64,000 nucleotides of DNA from Isoetes taiwanensis (GCA_021234155.1 JAJEKV010000098.1:3278806-3342805); one strand, 5' to 3'; shown: positions 38,505-49,035, counted from the stretch's first letter. Numbers and translations are program-made. The notes: a model not told the origin generated them from the sequence alone.

Positions 38505-38860
38505 ATTTTTGTCTGACTCGAAGTCGAGAAAGGCTCTTCGACCCCCTAAACCCGCTGCTTATGAAGTCGCTCTTTCGACTCGCTGAAATGAAAGGCCTTC
38601 TCTGGACTCTAAACCTGCTTTTTCGCTTTGAGTCGCTTCTCTTTTCTCGACCAAGGAAATGAAAGGCCTTTCCTCGACTTCTAAAACTGCTGCGAGTCGG
38701 CTCTTTTCTCGACTCATGAGTCGAAAGGCCTTCGACTCTAAACTTATGTTTCGCTTTGAGTCGCTTCTTCGACTACAGTCGAGAAAGGCCTTCGACCCCC
38801 TAAACTCCGCGCTTTTCGCTTTGAGTCGCTTCTTTCGAGACTCCCTGTGCCCTGTATTTT
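38505..38860 (-). repeat. Hairpin satellite with telomere-like core, inverted copy
   Basis: Four to five units of about 75 bp. On the plus strand each runs TCGAGAAAGGCCTTCGAC, CCCTAAAC(C)TGC, TTTTCGCTTTGAGTCGCTTC, then TTTCGACTC. This is the reverse complement of the 15.24-16.08 kb array. The palindrome TCGACTCATGAGTCGA at 38709-38724 is perfect. CCCTAAA or CTAAAC cores occur in most units. The copies are better preserved here than in the 15-kb array. Confidence 0.85.
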
Positions 38861-39777
38861 CCAAAAGGGCCCTAAGAACTGGTGAGCGGTTCGTAGCATC
38901 GGGCTTGACTAACTTGATTTTGTCTTTGCGCCCTTATCTCGGCCTCGTGATAGTACATGTTTATACCGGAAAAAGACCAGCTCATTGAAGAAAGATGCCG
39001 AAGAGGCGGTGGACATCAGTTTGACATACAAGCATCGGCCTATGAAGGAACTCCTCATACAAATTTCTATCAAGCTTGTAAGCTGTCTGCGGACTTTGGA
39101 TTGTAGCTCCAATGTCAGCTTGGTAATTCAGGTGGTTCATGTGTGAAGAGGGTGTAATCATTGTGATAATATCTACCACTCATGGTCTCTTCACCCACCT
39201 GTGAATATATATATTGTAATGAGCCCATTTATAAATATAAGGTGTCTCAAACTAGTATTTTTTAAGATTGGCAAACAATTTGTTTAATTTCTTTTTGTTG
39301 AATTTGTGGGATCTCTTTGTCTACCCACCTAAGAAAATAGAGCCAAAATGTCTTGGTAAAGGAATTCACCTCAATGCTTAAAAACTCTTATTTTGAATGA
39401 CAAATAAGCCCCAAAACAGGACTCACTCGCTATCCCAGAAAACTGGGAGAAAGCTTGGATGCACAAGTAACGTATAAAAATTCAATTAAGGACAGCTGGC
39501 CCGGGTGCTCTTTGTGTAAAATGTGGTTCAAAAAAAGTGGAATGTGGAATGAGTCCCATTTTAATTAAATACGATTTATGAGCAAGCGCCGATAAGGAGT
39601 GAGCTAGCTCTAAGGAGTGAATACCATCCTTACCAAAAAAGAAATTGCCAAATAACTGAATACACGACATATTAAACACACTTTCTTGAAATCCGAGTCA
39701 ATATTTCCACCTTAACGTATAGAATTAAAAGAGCGCTTTCAGATTGATCTTCCTTATTTTAAATAATAATCTGGCAC
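38861..39777. other. No gene recognised
   Basis: Unassigned spacer between the satellite and the Omp85 gene. The part adjoining 39.78 kb would contain that minus-strand gene's 3' untranslated region. Confidence 0.5.
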
Positions 39778-40366
39778 TTAATAGTTCCAGTATCCAAGAC
39801 CAAAATGGAATCTACGTGCATTAATTTTATTGAAAGCATACTCCAACCTCAAAGGACCCAAGGGCGATTCGACTTGAATACCAACACCATAACTATAGCC
39901 ATTTCCAGATTTGCCCCGAACATTGGCAGGATCCCTTGTACCAGCAATAGTTGAGAAGCATGACACAATGAAACACAATACAAAGTCATAAGATGGAAAA
40001 CGATTGCTACCTGGAACACTGTGGCCGGATCAATACCATAATCAACAAAAATTGCACATTCTAGAGGTCCAAACTGTAAAAAATAAGCCAATTTTCAGCC
40101 AAAGAATGCGATTGTGTTTCATTGTCTAAAAGCTTTAACTCAAAACCATGCTATAACAACAATATTACTAATTTTTATAGTCTTATTCTTGTGACAGGAA
40201 AATAGTGCCAAGAGCACATATATAGAGGACCCAAAGATCAACAGATTCGCATTGAAGTAAAATTAAAAGAAGCAAAGAAGGTTCACTGGCTACAATGCAA
40301 GAACACCTGCAGCCAATTACCCTCATCATATCCACCTAACACTATTTGTCGCCCTATAGGAGAAAC
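39778..40366 (-). CDS. Omp85-family outer envelope protein (OEP80/TOC75-V-like), C-terminal exons
   Basis: Plant OEP80 is a 16-strand Omp85 barrel in the outer chloroplast envelope that helps insert other barrel proteins. Minus-strand exons seen: the last one, from about 39945 to a TAA at 39778, with [19 protein letters not shown] then [13 protein letters not shown] and a final FHFGLGYW, the family's typical last strands ending in an aromatic residue; 40073-40011, [20 protein letters not shown], flanked by TTTTTACAG and GTAGC; and about 40366-40321, carrying the Omp85 loop motif NSVRGYDEG with one extra base inside it and a further shift just before, ending at GTAATT. The exon normally between the last two (the AVGS-type segment) was not found, and the phase into the final exon is off by one. 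POTRA and N-terminal barrel exons were not found above 40.4 kb. So either a fragmentary gene or a gene with sequence errors and undetected exons. Confidence 0.75.
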
Positions 40367-41354
40367 TTCTGAGGAGAAAGACTTCCTAGCACATTACCGC
40401 CAGAAGCTATACAAGCCATAAATGCACATTCTACATGACCGTAAAGCTTTATAACTCGATCTTGCTATCATACCCAGTAAATACATCGACCGACCAATGT
40501 AAAGACCTTGCCTCACATGTAGATTTATTCATTAAAAGAAAAGCCACTTAGGTGCAATTGACAACCCCGTTCTCAGGTTCAAAAACAAGTCAGAAAAGCC
40601 AAGAAAAACTATGGTTAAAAACCAATCGTCTAAACAAAATAGACCGTGTTCATCACATAACGGAGGAAACCATAATCATCGACCGGTGGTATACAAATTT
40701 CAATTTACTCAATTAACATGTCATCATATGCTTTTCCACCTAGCCACAATGTGAAACCCGGTGGGAAATGTCAAACATAAAATCCATATCACTTGCTGCG
40801 TAGTTCATAAATGCACCTAAAGGTGAGGGGCCAAGTGTCATTCCATCTCCCGAACTTCAATGCTAATTTATTGACTCTATAAATGTATATTAGACCTGAA
40901 AGCTTATGCCAGCTGTGCCACTCCATTTTGGCCGTAATGGCACTCCATTTTGGCCGTAATGGTCGGCTGTAATCAACACCTGCAATGAGCCTGCCAATGA
41001 TGACTACAAAAACTACAGCCTATCATTTGAAAGCTGAGACTTAAATCACCTGCATAGATGGAAAGACAAATATACAAAATCACCCATTAGAGCCGAGATT
41101 TGATGGTCGAGATTTGATGTGCCTTTTTTTTAGGGTTCATTCAAAGTTTCGACGACTTCTTCTTTCCTAGCAGCGTCCAAGAATGGTAGAACAAATCTAT
41201 CAAATCTGACCATAAAACACCTCCAAGCATTCTTGGTGGCTCTTGGCAGAGTTGCACTCCCGTCCAACTCAACCCTGACTTATTTTTTAGCTTCTGATTC
41301 AAATTTTTGAACATGATACATGATTCTATTGTTCCTCAACTATCCCCGTGTGAA
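40367..41354. other. No further exon identified; one coding-like segment
   Basis: The missing upstream Omp85 exons should lie here or beyond but were not recognised. A tandem pair of 22-bp units (CACTCCATTTTGGCCGTAATGG) sits at 40919-40962. On the minus strand, about 41285-41140, one frame stays open through ATKNAWRCFMVRFDRFVLP and DAARKEEVVETLNEP. It looks protein-like but is unassigned. Confidence 0.4.
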
Positions 41355-41614
41355 GCCTTTTGTTAGCGCCATAGAATAGTTAGACTGCTTGGGTACAGGC
41401 ATTTTTCAAAATTTGCATGCAAGAAGAGTAAAGAGTCTGAGAAAGACAAAAGCAGATTCGGTGCAGGGCTTAGTAGATTTTTGCTTTGAGGCCGTTTGTT
41501 AGAGCCACAGAATGATTAGACTACTTGAGTACATGCATTTTTCAAAATCTGCATGCAAGGAGAGTAAAGAATCTGAGAAACATAAAGCAGATTCGGTCTT
41601 GACAGATTTTTGCA
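41355..41614 (+). repeat. Direct duplication, ~125 bp unit
   Basis: Copies at about 41355-41484 and 41489-41614 share TTTGTTAG(C/A)GCCA(T/C)AGAAT, TTAGACT(G/A)CTTG(G/A)GTACA, GCATTTTTCAAAAT(T/C)TGCATG, AAG(A/G)AGAGTAAAGA(G/A)TCTGAGAAA and AAAGCAGATTCGGT. The second copy runs straight into the left arm of the inverted repeat at 41.6 kb. Confidence 0.9.
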
Positions 41615-41635
41615 CCCCAAACAGCTAATGGCTTG

Positions 41636-42283
41636 CCATCAATGCTTTCTTGCTCATTGTAGAACTTTTCAGGGTAAGCATTATCAAAACAACAGTTTCC
41701 AACCTTTTTATGAGGGTTTTGGTAATTCATCTCAAGTAGATGCCTAATTTTGCAGTAGTCTTTGTATATTCTAAGGAGCATATCAAGCTCATCTATGATG
41801 GCTAAAAGCTTCCGCAATTGATGTTTGCATACGCATCAGCAACATTATTAACATGAGCTTCGAACAGATTCTTAATCAATGAAAGGGCTTAAATTACCTG
41901 GGTTTGAAATTCATTACAATGCATTTTTCTACAGAATGAGAACTTGTAAGCAGACAGAATAAGACCTCCAAGAATGTTCCAAGCTCCATGCTCTATGCTC
42001 CAAGAATGCTCATGTCTATATATGGGAGGAACTCCATCTCTTCCCCTTAACCTCCTTTTGTTTTTTTACTCATGTCTCATGTTATTGCTACTGATGCATG
42101 TAAACATCAATTGCGGAAGCTTTTAGCCATCATAGATGAGTTTGATATGTTCCTTAGAATATATAAAGACTACCGCAAAATTAGTATCTACTTTGTTTCG
42201 AATTATCAAACCTCGTGCTGTTGAAACCTGCTGGTTTGATAATGCTTACCTCGAAGTTCTACAATGAGCAAGAAAGCATTGCA
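41636..42283. repeat. Large inverted repeat, ~215 bp arms
   Basis: The left arm (41636-41857) is the reverse complement of the right arm (42070-42283), with a spacer of about 210 bp. Matching blocks read in the right arm: CAATTGCGGAAGCTTTTAGC (allowing a shift), CATCATAGATGAG(C/T)TTGATATG, TCCTTAGAATATA(C/T)AAAGACTA, GATAATGCTTACC, and GTTCTACAATGAGCAAGAAA. In the left arm one minus-strand frame is open (AIIDELDMLLRIYKDYCKI, then NPHKKVGNCCFDNAYPEKF); in the right arm the same frame is disrupted. The encoded segment is not a family I recognise. A transcript across both arms would fold into a long hairpin. Confidence 0.85.
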
Positions 42284-43080
42284 ATGGAGCCCCACTGACT
42301 ATTTTAGCTCGAGTTCTAAGGTCTCTAGAGTTGCACATGGGGCTGATGCGTACGCACATGGTAAGGAAGCAAAAGGGGAGGTTGGGAAGATGAGGTTTCA
42401 GCCATAGCCATTGTTTTGGAGATCCTGCGGGTCTGTGAAATGCCATTACGTTGCCCACTTTATTAAGGCCACTCATTCTACAAATCTCTATTTCTTTTTA
42501 AAGCTACATCTAACATGTGCTATACACATCGAAGCTATTATGGTGTTTTCTTTTACTTATCTGGATGCTTTACATGCTCATCTACTTCTAGGAACAGCCT
42601 TTGAATATATCTTTTCATATGTTGTTTCCATTCTAGGTGCCAGAGACATGAGACATTTATCTTTTGCACTTGGCCTTATCAAGTGTTTTGAGGATATCAC
42701 GAGCAATTGGTAAGTTTTGGGGCATGGATCATTATTTTTATGTGGGTTGATTCATAACTTAAGTTATTGCAGCATTTTCACGCTACAAACTTCTTATAAC
42801 AATTGCTACTTGGAGCAAAGGCAGCAACAAATCAAGAATGGCTCCATATCCACATCCGGTTCCCTTGCGGAGAAGAACCAAAAATATATTTATAAGAACT
42901 AGGCCTTGCTTGCACTTAATCTTCTCAATTTAAATTTCATTCTTTGTTACATAGACTAAATTTTCCTCTTGATTCCATGAATTAGATAGAGGTTGAGAGT
43001 TCTAAAATTGTTTCTCTGCTCACATTAACGTGTTCTTCATAAAATACTACTATTTGAATGATGACAACAAGGTTATTGGT
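42284..43080. other. No gene recognised
   Basis: A 100-codon plus-strand frame (42411-42713) is rich in Phe, Leu, His and Ala and lacks a motif. Although it lies just before the HPPD pseudogene, the HPPD reading begins separately at about 43.08 kb, so I do not link them. Confidence 0.45.
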
Positions 43081-43083
43081 TAT

Positions 43084-43900
43084 TTAAATTTTGCCGTGGG
43101 AATGCATGGGATGCATCCAACACATGGCGCCATTTTTCATTGCGTTTAGCCATGCATCTGATTGCTAAATCAGACTATACTACAAGAAAATCATTTCTAC
43201 TGCAGCTATTTTATCAAGGTAATCAATTTACTTTTTGCCTTTACTGCTCCTTATGCTTCCTCTGCACCTGTGACAGAAGATGAATCTATTTCTTCTCATC
43301 TTGCATACTCTCTGGAAGAAGATCAAAGTTTTTCCGACACCCATGCTTTGGAGTATGAGCTGTAGCCATAGAAGTTGATGATGCAAAGGCAGCATTTGAC
43401 TTGAGTGTCAGAGATGGAGCGCTTGGAGTTCTGGAACCCAAAATCTTTGAAGAACCTGGTAAGAGCATTGCAATAGTTGAGATGCATTTATTTGGTGTTA
43501 TTGTGCTAGACATATTAGTTTGAATGAATATGATGGCTCCTTCCTTCTCAGTTACCAATAAACCCACTTATGGAATGAAGTGCAAATCACCACACATTGA
43601 AGGCCATGGATTGCGGCATATTGCCTTAATTTGTGAAGATATATTTCCACTTTGAAGGAGATGCATATGCAGTCTAATGTTGGAAACTTTGAGTTTATAC
43701 TTAAGCCTAATTCAACCTATTATAAGGAATTGCCACATCGAGTTGGTAATATCTTCGATGCAGCAATTCAGTTCGCGGAGGAACTTTGGAATTTTGTCGA
43801 TAAGGATGATCAGAAGTGTCATACTCGGGATTTTACCAAACCACTTGGAGATAGTAAACATTGTGCCATTTTCGTAGTAATAGACGCATGTAGACCTTTT
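43084..43900 (+). pseudogene. 4-hydroxyphenylpyruvate dioxygenase (HPPD) pseudogene
   Basis: HPPD converts 4-hydroxyphenylpyruvate to homogentisate, an Fe(II) enzyme feeding tyrosine breakdown and, in plants, tocopherol and plastoquinone synthesis. The relic is colinear with the plant enzyme. It reads DASNTWRHFSLRLAMHLIAK (43108), LFAFTAPYASSAPV (43225), VAIEVDDAKAAFDLSVRDG, IAIVEMHLFG, NEYDGSF, then PTYGMKCKSPH (43565), GHGLRHIALICEDIF, FEFILKPNSTYYKEL, FVDKDDQ, and DFTKPLGDSKHCAIFV (to about 43888). It is clearly dead. There are several frame shifts and stops. About 100 central residues carrying the first iron-ligand His are deleted at about 43553. The second ligand His (in LRHIAL) is kept. 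The third-ligand Glu (FIEI in the family) reads as Val/Ile. The start and extreme C-terminus are missing. No intron interrupts it, so a retrocopy is possible. Confidence 0.85.
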
Positions 43901-46900
43901 GGATTTAGCATTAATAATCACTCAATATTGTGGAGGACTGATTGTCAATCGCTCATTCCATGAAATAGAGATTTTGGCCAAGCACTCCCTCAAAGATCCA
44001 AAATAAGAATAAGGGGGACATTTCACTAATCCTCAAATAATACACTTTGAAGCAATGCTTCCAAAACACGACACTTCCAAAACAACTCCTATTGCAACTC
44101 CAATTATAGTGGAAAATTAGGAACATGTCTAAATGATCCAAAAATATCAAGATAATGAATATACAAGCTATGCAAAATAATTAACGATCATAAATGCCCA
44201 TTTTTAGCTTTAAACACATGATTCCCAAACACTTTAATTACGTCAAGGTAAGTGGCTGTGTGTTCTGGTAGTTCATCGGATCATTCTCATCTGTAATAGC
44301 AACCGCCCCTCAAAACCCGCCAGAGAATCCTCGGGTAGCTTACCTTGACATAGTAGAGATGTAGTGGTTTAGGCATTCTTGCGCTATCTTCGGGTCAGTA
44401 GGGAATCAGTCATGGGCCAACTAAGGCCCCCGGATTCTCGCTGCAGTCGGGATGGCAAGAATGCCCTTCCCCTTCACATTCCATATCACAACAACATGGG
44501 ATATCCACCGGCAATTTACTAGTCTTAGCAAGGATGTTATGAACTCATAGTAACTCACCTTCCAACGAGGCCAGACAGAGCTCCATTGGTCATTCTGCAT
44601 TCATTCATACATTTAATAAGAATAGAATAGAATAGAATAGAATAGAATAGATTTTTAACGCACCACTATATCCAATAGGCTAAGGGACCCATATTAAATG
44701 GCTAGTACAATCATTACTACTAGGATTAAAACTCACCGGAAGGTTTCTAAGGGAAAAACCTTGCAAGAATGATGATACTAGACAAATGGAGATAATGACT
44801 ACCGGAGGCTCAATAATTGCCAACATTTATTCAGAACCCTCAAGTATATAATGCCAAAGTCATGCAATGCATGGTGCTCTAAGAAGTTGTGGAAGCGCGG
44901 AATGAAATGCTAAGGTCAAAATGATTCTGACTATCTCAAAAAGCAGGCAACTCGTAAGAGCAGCTGGCTTTCATCTTCAATAACCCGGGTGAATCCCGGC
45001 AACAAAGTAATATTGTGTTCCCGCGCACTGCGGCCGCCCCATCTACCCGCTCCTTCTAACTGTGAAATTGTGGGACCCTCGTGCTTAATTGGATGCAATA
45101 GCTACAAGCTTGTTCCCTCGACAAATGAAGCAAGCAAATAAGCTTCGGGGCCCTAGTGCCAAGGTGGATTTATATGTGCATGATAATGACCGCCACTTGG
45201 GCCAAAGTAATCAAGGCCCCATATCTTTTGGAGAAAAACGCACTCATTGAGATATTGTTGCAAAGTCAGATCGAACCTGCAAGCATCGTGGCAAGAGTCA
45301 AGGTAATGTTCTTAACCTGCAACCATGTAGTGCAATGCTCTTTCCAACATCGCCTTAAATCACCGAGGAGATTCACCATGGCAAGTGCAAGAACAGGATA
45401 CCGAATATCATCCATGTGGTGCATTTTGCTGGATATAGTGGAGATGCATGCTTCATGGCAAGTAATGCTGAAGAGGCCAAAACCCGCTGGCTCTCTTATA
45501 AAAGAATAGCATGTGGCACCGCTTGTTTTAACCCGAGGTCAGAAGTGAGAAATCGGATTCTTGCACCCGGGCTCCAAGCTCTCCCAAGCACTAGCACCAA
45601 TGGCGTGCCCCCCACACTTCTCGTAACCATACAAAGAAAAATGCGCCTACCAAAGCCCAAACAAGTGGGCTTTCCGTGGCCAATCGCGGAATTGCCACAA
45701 AACAATTGTTTTGCATTGCATAGAGTGGTTCCATCCAGCCTGCACCCGCCATAAATACATCGCTCCCAAAGTGTGTTCTTACGTAATTCTACACCAAGAT
45801 ACTTGTAGCTATATGTTTAAAATAATCCCACCCATTTCCCTCGGGATAGGGCCAAAACGCTTTGCCCTAATGAATTGGAAGGGATGTGGCTATTTTTAAC
45901 TCCTCCAAGCCATGGTTGTAGCCCTAAAGTAGACACCTTGGCCCTCAAGATGTAAAGAAACATAGTTACACACTAGAAAAGGCAAAAAAATTAAAACCAT
46001 ACTGACGCTCCCCCTCTTTTTAAATCAATCCAAGGTGAAAAGGACGTGACTCTAAATATTGTTTAAGATGATCCATTTGAATACATTGTCCAACCATAGA
46101 AAACCTTAATAAAACGCATTAAAAACTAAAAGGAAACCCCTTATTATTAAGCTAGATATTGGACCAATGGATAATGTGAAGCACACATCTATACTCAAAT
46201 AGATCCAAACACCCCTAGATCAACTAGGACAGGTTCATAGTAGTCGACGATAGATACTAAAGAAGATAAACCACTAGAATGCAGAACGCAAAGAAGACTG
46301 CTTAAACTTAGCTCCATTGAAAAAACATCTTGCATTTATAGACTTGTGGCGTAAATTTGATTACGTGATGTAGAACGGAATAGAAGAAGCCATTCTTGCT
46401 TCCCACCTCCTAATTGGGAGCCATGTGATTTGACCGATTCTCTAGGTCACTGAAGCAACAATGGTTGAGGCCATTCGCTTTACATCAGCCAAGGTGTTTC
46501 ACCTGGATTCTACAGGTTTGTTGAGAGAATGAATCAAGAAATAGACGGAATGCTCATCCACTTACTTGATGTAATGTGGAATGGGAAGAGGGAGTCGATT
46601 CCGGTAGTAAGGCAAAGTCGGGTAACCCGCCACCGAGCGCCGGCAGAGGCTACCGCTCGCCATTAATCGGACCGACGACCACCATTTCCACAAATACAAG
46701 GTAAGGAGAAAGCTTTGAGTCTTCGCCGTGATATGGCTATGCTAATGCTGGTAGTTCAAGTAGGCTATGGCTTCAGTTTAGGGTTCGATAAGTCAGCGAT
46801 TCTACCTGATTTCAAGTTTCAACAGTTCTAAGCTCTACGCTTATGGCTGGTGGTTAGGGCTTGGAAATCAGCCGCTATGGCGATTTCCGCTTGGAAGTCC

Positions 46901-47420
46901 GCCGGAAGTTTTAGCTATGGCTATGGCTTAGAGTTCGCTGTTTCCCCTTCCCCGGACCGCATTACGTGTAAACGAAATAGAGTAACGGGTTGTACCGTGT
47001 CAAGTAAGAATGTTACATCGACTTTTCCATCTTTGATTAGGGGAATGGTTGCAACGTGGCAAGCTATTATTGGCTGGAAAACAAGAATCCACACCAACTT
47101 ACCTTGAAGTATTCTTTGGAAGCTATATACTCATTATTTTGTACATAAGTGGGAGGTAAAAACTGGACATGTTTGGCCGGCCTTGTTTTGGATTCCGTTA
47201 AAAATAGGGCTGCAGCAGAAAAGCATAAAGCTTTGGGATTGTATGGGAGGTATGGAGGTGTGGCAGAAAACCCCGCTGTAATATGGATTGCATTTGCCGG
47301 ATAAGTTAATACATAGACAGATAAGTAATATAGACATATGATCTGTATTAGCAGATATCACAATCAAAGCCGTCTGTATGCTCAAATTCACAGAACGATC
47401 AGACAGAATTGTGTTACAGT
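43901..47420. other. No gene recognised
   Basis: Unassigned except for a microsatellite at 44.62 kb. 45.16-45.75 kb is slightly GC-richer with two overlapping plus-strand frames of 112-117 codons and no motif. 46.59-47.0 kb contains repeated GGCTATGGC-type words and is also unassigned. Confidence 0.5.
44621..44650. repeat. AATAG microsatellite
   Basis: Six perfect AATAG pentamers. Confidence 0.95.
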
Positions 47421-47525
47421 GGCAATTAGATTGCTCGACGTGGCAAAAATTGGAGCTCAAATCGAAGTGGGCGGCAATTAGACTGCTTGACGTGGCAAAA
47501 CTTGGAGCTCAAATCGAAGTGGGTG
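47421..47525 (+). repeat. Tandem duplication, 52-bp unit
   Basis: Two adjacent copies starting at 47421 and 47473, each GGCAATTAGA(T/C)TGCT(C/T)GACG followed by TGGCAAAA(A/C)TTGGAGCTC and AAATCGAAGTGGG. They differ at only a few bases, so the duplication is recent. Confidence 0.93.
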
Positions 47526-47898
47526 GCAGGTTGGATGCCAAAAATATCATGGCTATACAGAGTTGATTTTTTTGCTTCGAATTGACGCATCGTACTGGTC
47601 TAATTATTGCCCGGAAAGTCCCACAGGTATGGGGCCTTCATTGTCTGATGCATTTGCCTTTGCATGTTGTGCAGAGCTGCCTTTGCATTCAGACTAGTTG
47701 CCCCTGTCTGTCGTTTGCGTTGTATGTATGTTGGGGCTCCACATATGATAGAGAAGATATAGCCAAAAATCACTAACACTTTCCCACTCGACCCTGCATT
47801 CACACTTTATCCAAAGAGCAGCAGGTTAGGAGATTTTCCCCCGATATTGTATGTTTGCAAGAACATAAGGGTGCTTTCCCATGGGCCCAGAACCTTGA

Positions 47899-47924
47899 GT
47901 TTTTTTTTTTTTTTTTTTTTTTTT
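47899..47924. repeat. Poly(T) run inside the LINE relic
   Basis: About 26 consecutive T between two copies of an ACCTTGA(G/A)TTTT-like word. It could be a reverse-oriented poly(A) tail of an inserted retrosequence or simple slippage. Confidence 0.85.
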
Positions 47925-47934
47925 CGAGGCTTCT

Positions 47935-48062
47935 CTACCCATGTTCCCATGACCTTGAATTTTTTAGCGAGACGCAATGTTCCCATGAAGAGCTGACCTT
48001 GATCTTTTTCTGGCCAAGCGTCCAGACGCAATGTTCCCATGAAGAGCTGACCTTGATCGGTT
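47935..48062 (+). repeat. Short tandem repeat, ~54-bp unit
   Basis: GACGCAATGTTCCCATGAAG followed by AGCTGACCTTGATC occurs at 47971 and again at 48025. A shortened form (ATGTTCCCATGACCTTGAAT) precedes them at about 47941. The first copy of the family may extend back across the poly(T). Confidence 0.88.
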
Positions 48063-49035
48063 TCGGTTTTTGACCTTAACAAGAAGTAATTCGTCCACAA
48101 TTCTTTGGTCGAAGACCTAGGTACAGCAATCCAGGTCCGACAATGCAGGTTGACCATGGGAAAGCACCCTAAGTGTAAGAATGAAGAGATAGGGCAGTTG
48201 CTTAGAATTTTAGGCCCCTCGTTTGTAGGTGTGGCCTCCACAAGTGGCACATCAAGTGCTTCGCACCTTTGCTTGGAGAAGTCAAATAAAGGTGTCCTTT
48301 TCCTGTACCGACTATTTTGATAGATACAATTGTAATTACATCAAAGGATAGAGAAGATATGTAGGGTCTTGTACATGTACATGCTCATAATTTACCCAGG
48401 GAAAGAGGAGCTTTATGGGCTAAAATCAGAAATTTAATAAAACAATGGGGCCTCGAAGAGCATGGATGTTGGTAGGGGATTTTAATATGGTGGAAAGCTT
48501 TGAAGATAGGATTGGTAACTACAACGATATAATCTGTGGATTTGATAAAGAACATTTATCAGATGTACACCTATTTGAAATGCAGGGGACTGTCCATGGT
48601 GTAATGGATGGATTGGAGAAGGGCCTATGCTCGTCATGACAGGTACTATGTGAATGATATGATATTGCATTTCAACCCACCCTTGTACCGCCACAATATA
48701 CTACTGCAATCATAATCTACAGTTTGTTTTGCTCCCATGACAGGAAGATAGTAAAGCCATTTAAAATGGTATTTAAGATGAATATGAGATTCCTCAAGAA
48801 CCCACAATTCAATGATAGATGTAAGAACATTTGGATTTCAACTTGTAGAAACAAAGTTGGTATGCAGGCTATGGTATCAAACTTAGCAGAAATAAAAAAA
48901 TTTGCAAAGGAATGGGGTAAGAGTGTAGTTCGATCAGACAAAACAGAACTGGATAGGTTGTATGGAGAACTAGAATCTATCAGAAAGGAGGAGATCGATT
49001 CAGGAGAAAAAGACTGTGGGCTTTATTTTATGAGT

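Larger units (their letters stand above)
47818..49035 (+). mobile_element. LINE (non-LTR retrotransposon) ORF2 relic, endonuclease part
   Basis: Plant L1-type ORF2 proteins begin with an apurinic-like (EEP) endonuclease that nicks target DNA for target-primed reverse transcription. Three EEP landmarks appear in order on the plus strand: VRRFSPDIVCLQEHKG (about 47825-47872, the Q-E metal-binding strand), WMLVGDFNMVESFEDR (about 48463-48510, the GDFN strand), and NHNLQFV near 48711 in place of the usual SDH-x-P-V. These are followed by the linker typical of plant LINEs (KMNMRFLKNPQF, KKFAKEWGKSVVRSDKTELD, ending near 49035). Frame shifts and stops separate the blocks. A poly(T) of about 26 and a short duplication (47.97-48.06 kb) interrupt the first part. 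No reverse transcriptase motif follows, so the element is 3'-incomplete or decayed beyond recognition. Confidence 0.85.

Noticed and set aside
42411-42713. 100-codon frame as the N-terminal part of HPPD
   Set aside because: The HPPD N-terminal motifs (DASNTWRHF, then the AKSD region) are found later, at about 43.1 kb, in their own order. This frame adds no matching block.
48445-48639. Stand-alone small gene beginning at 48445
   Set aside because: The frame contains the GDFN strand of the LINE endonuclease and is a piece of that broken ORF.
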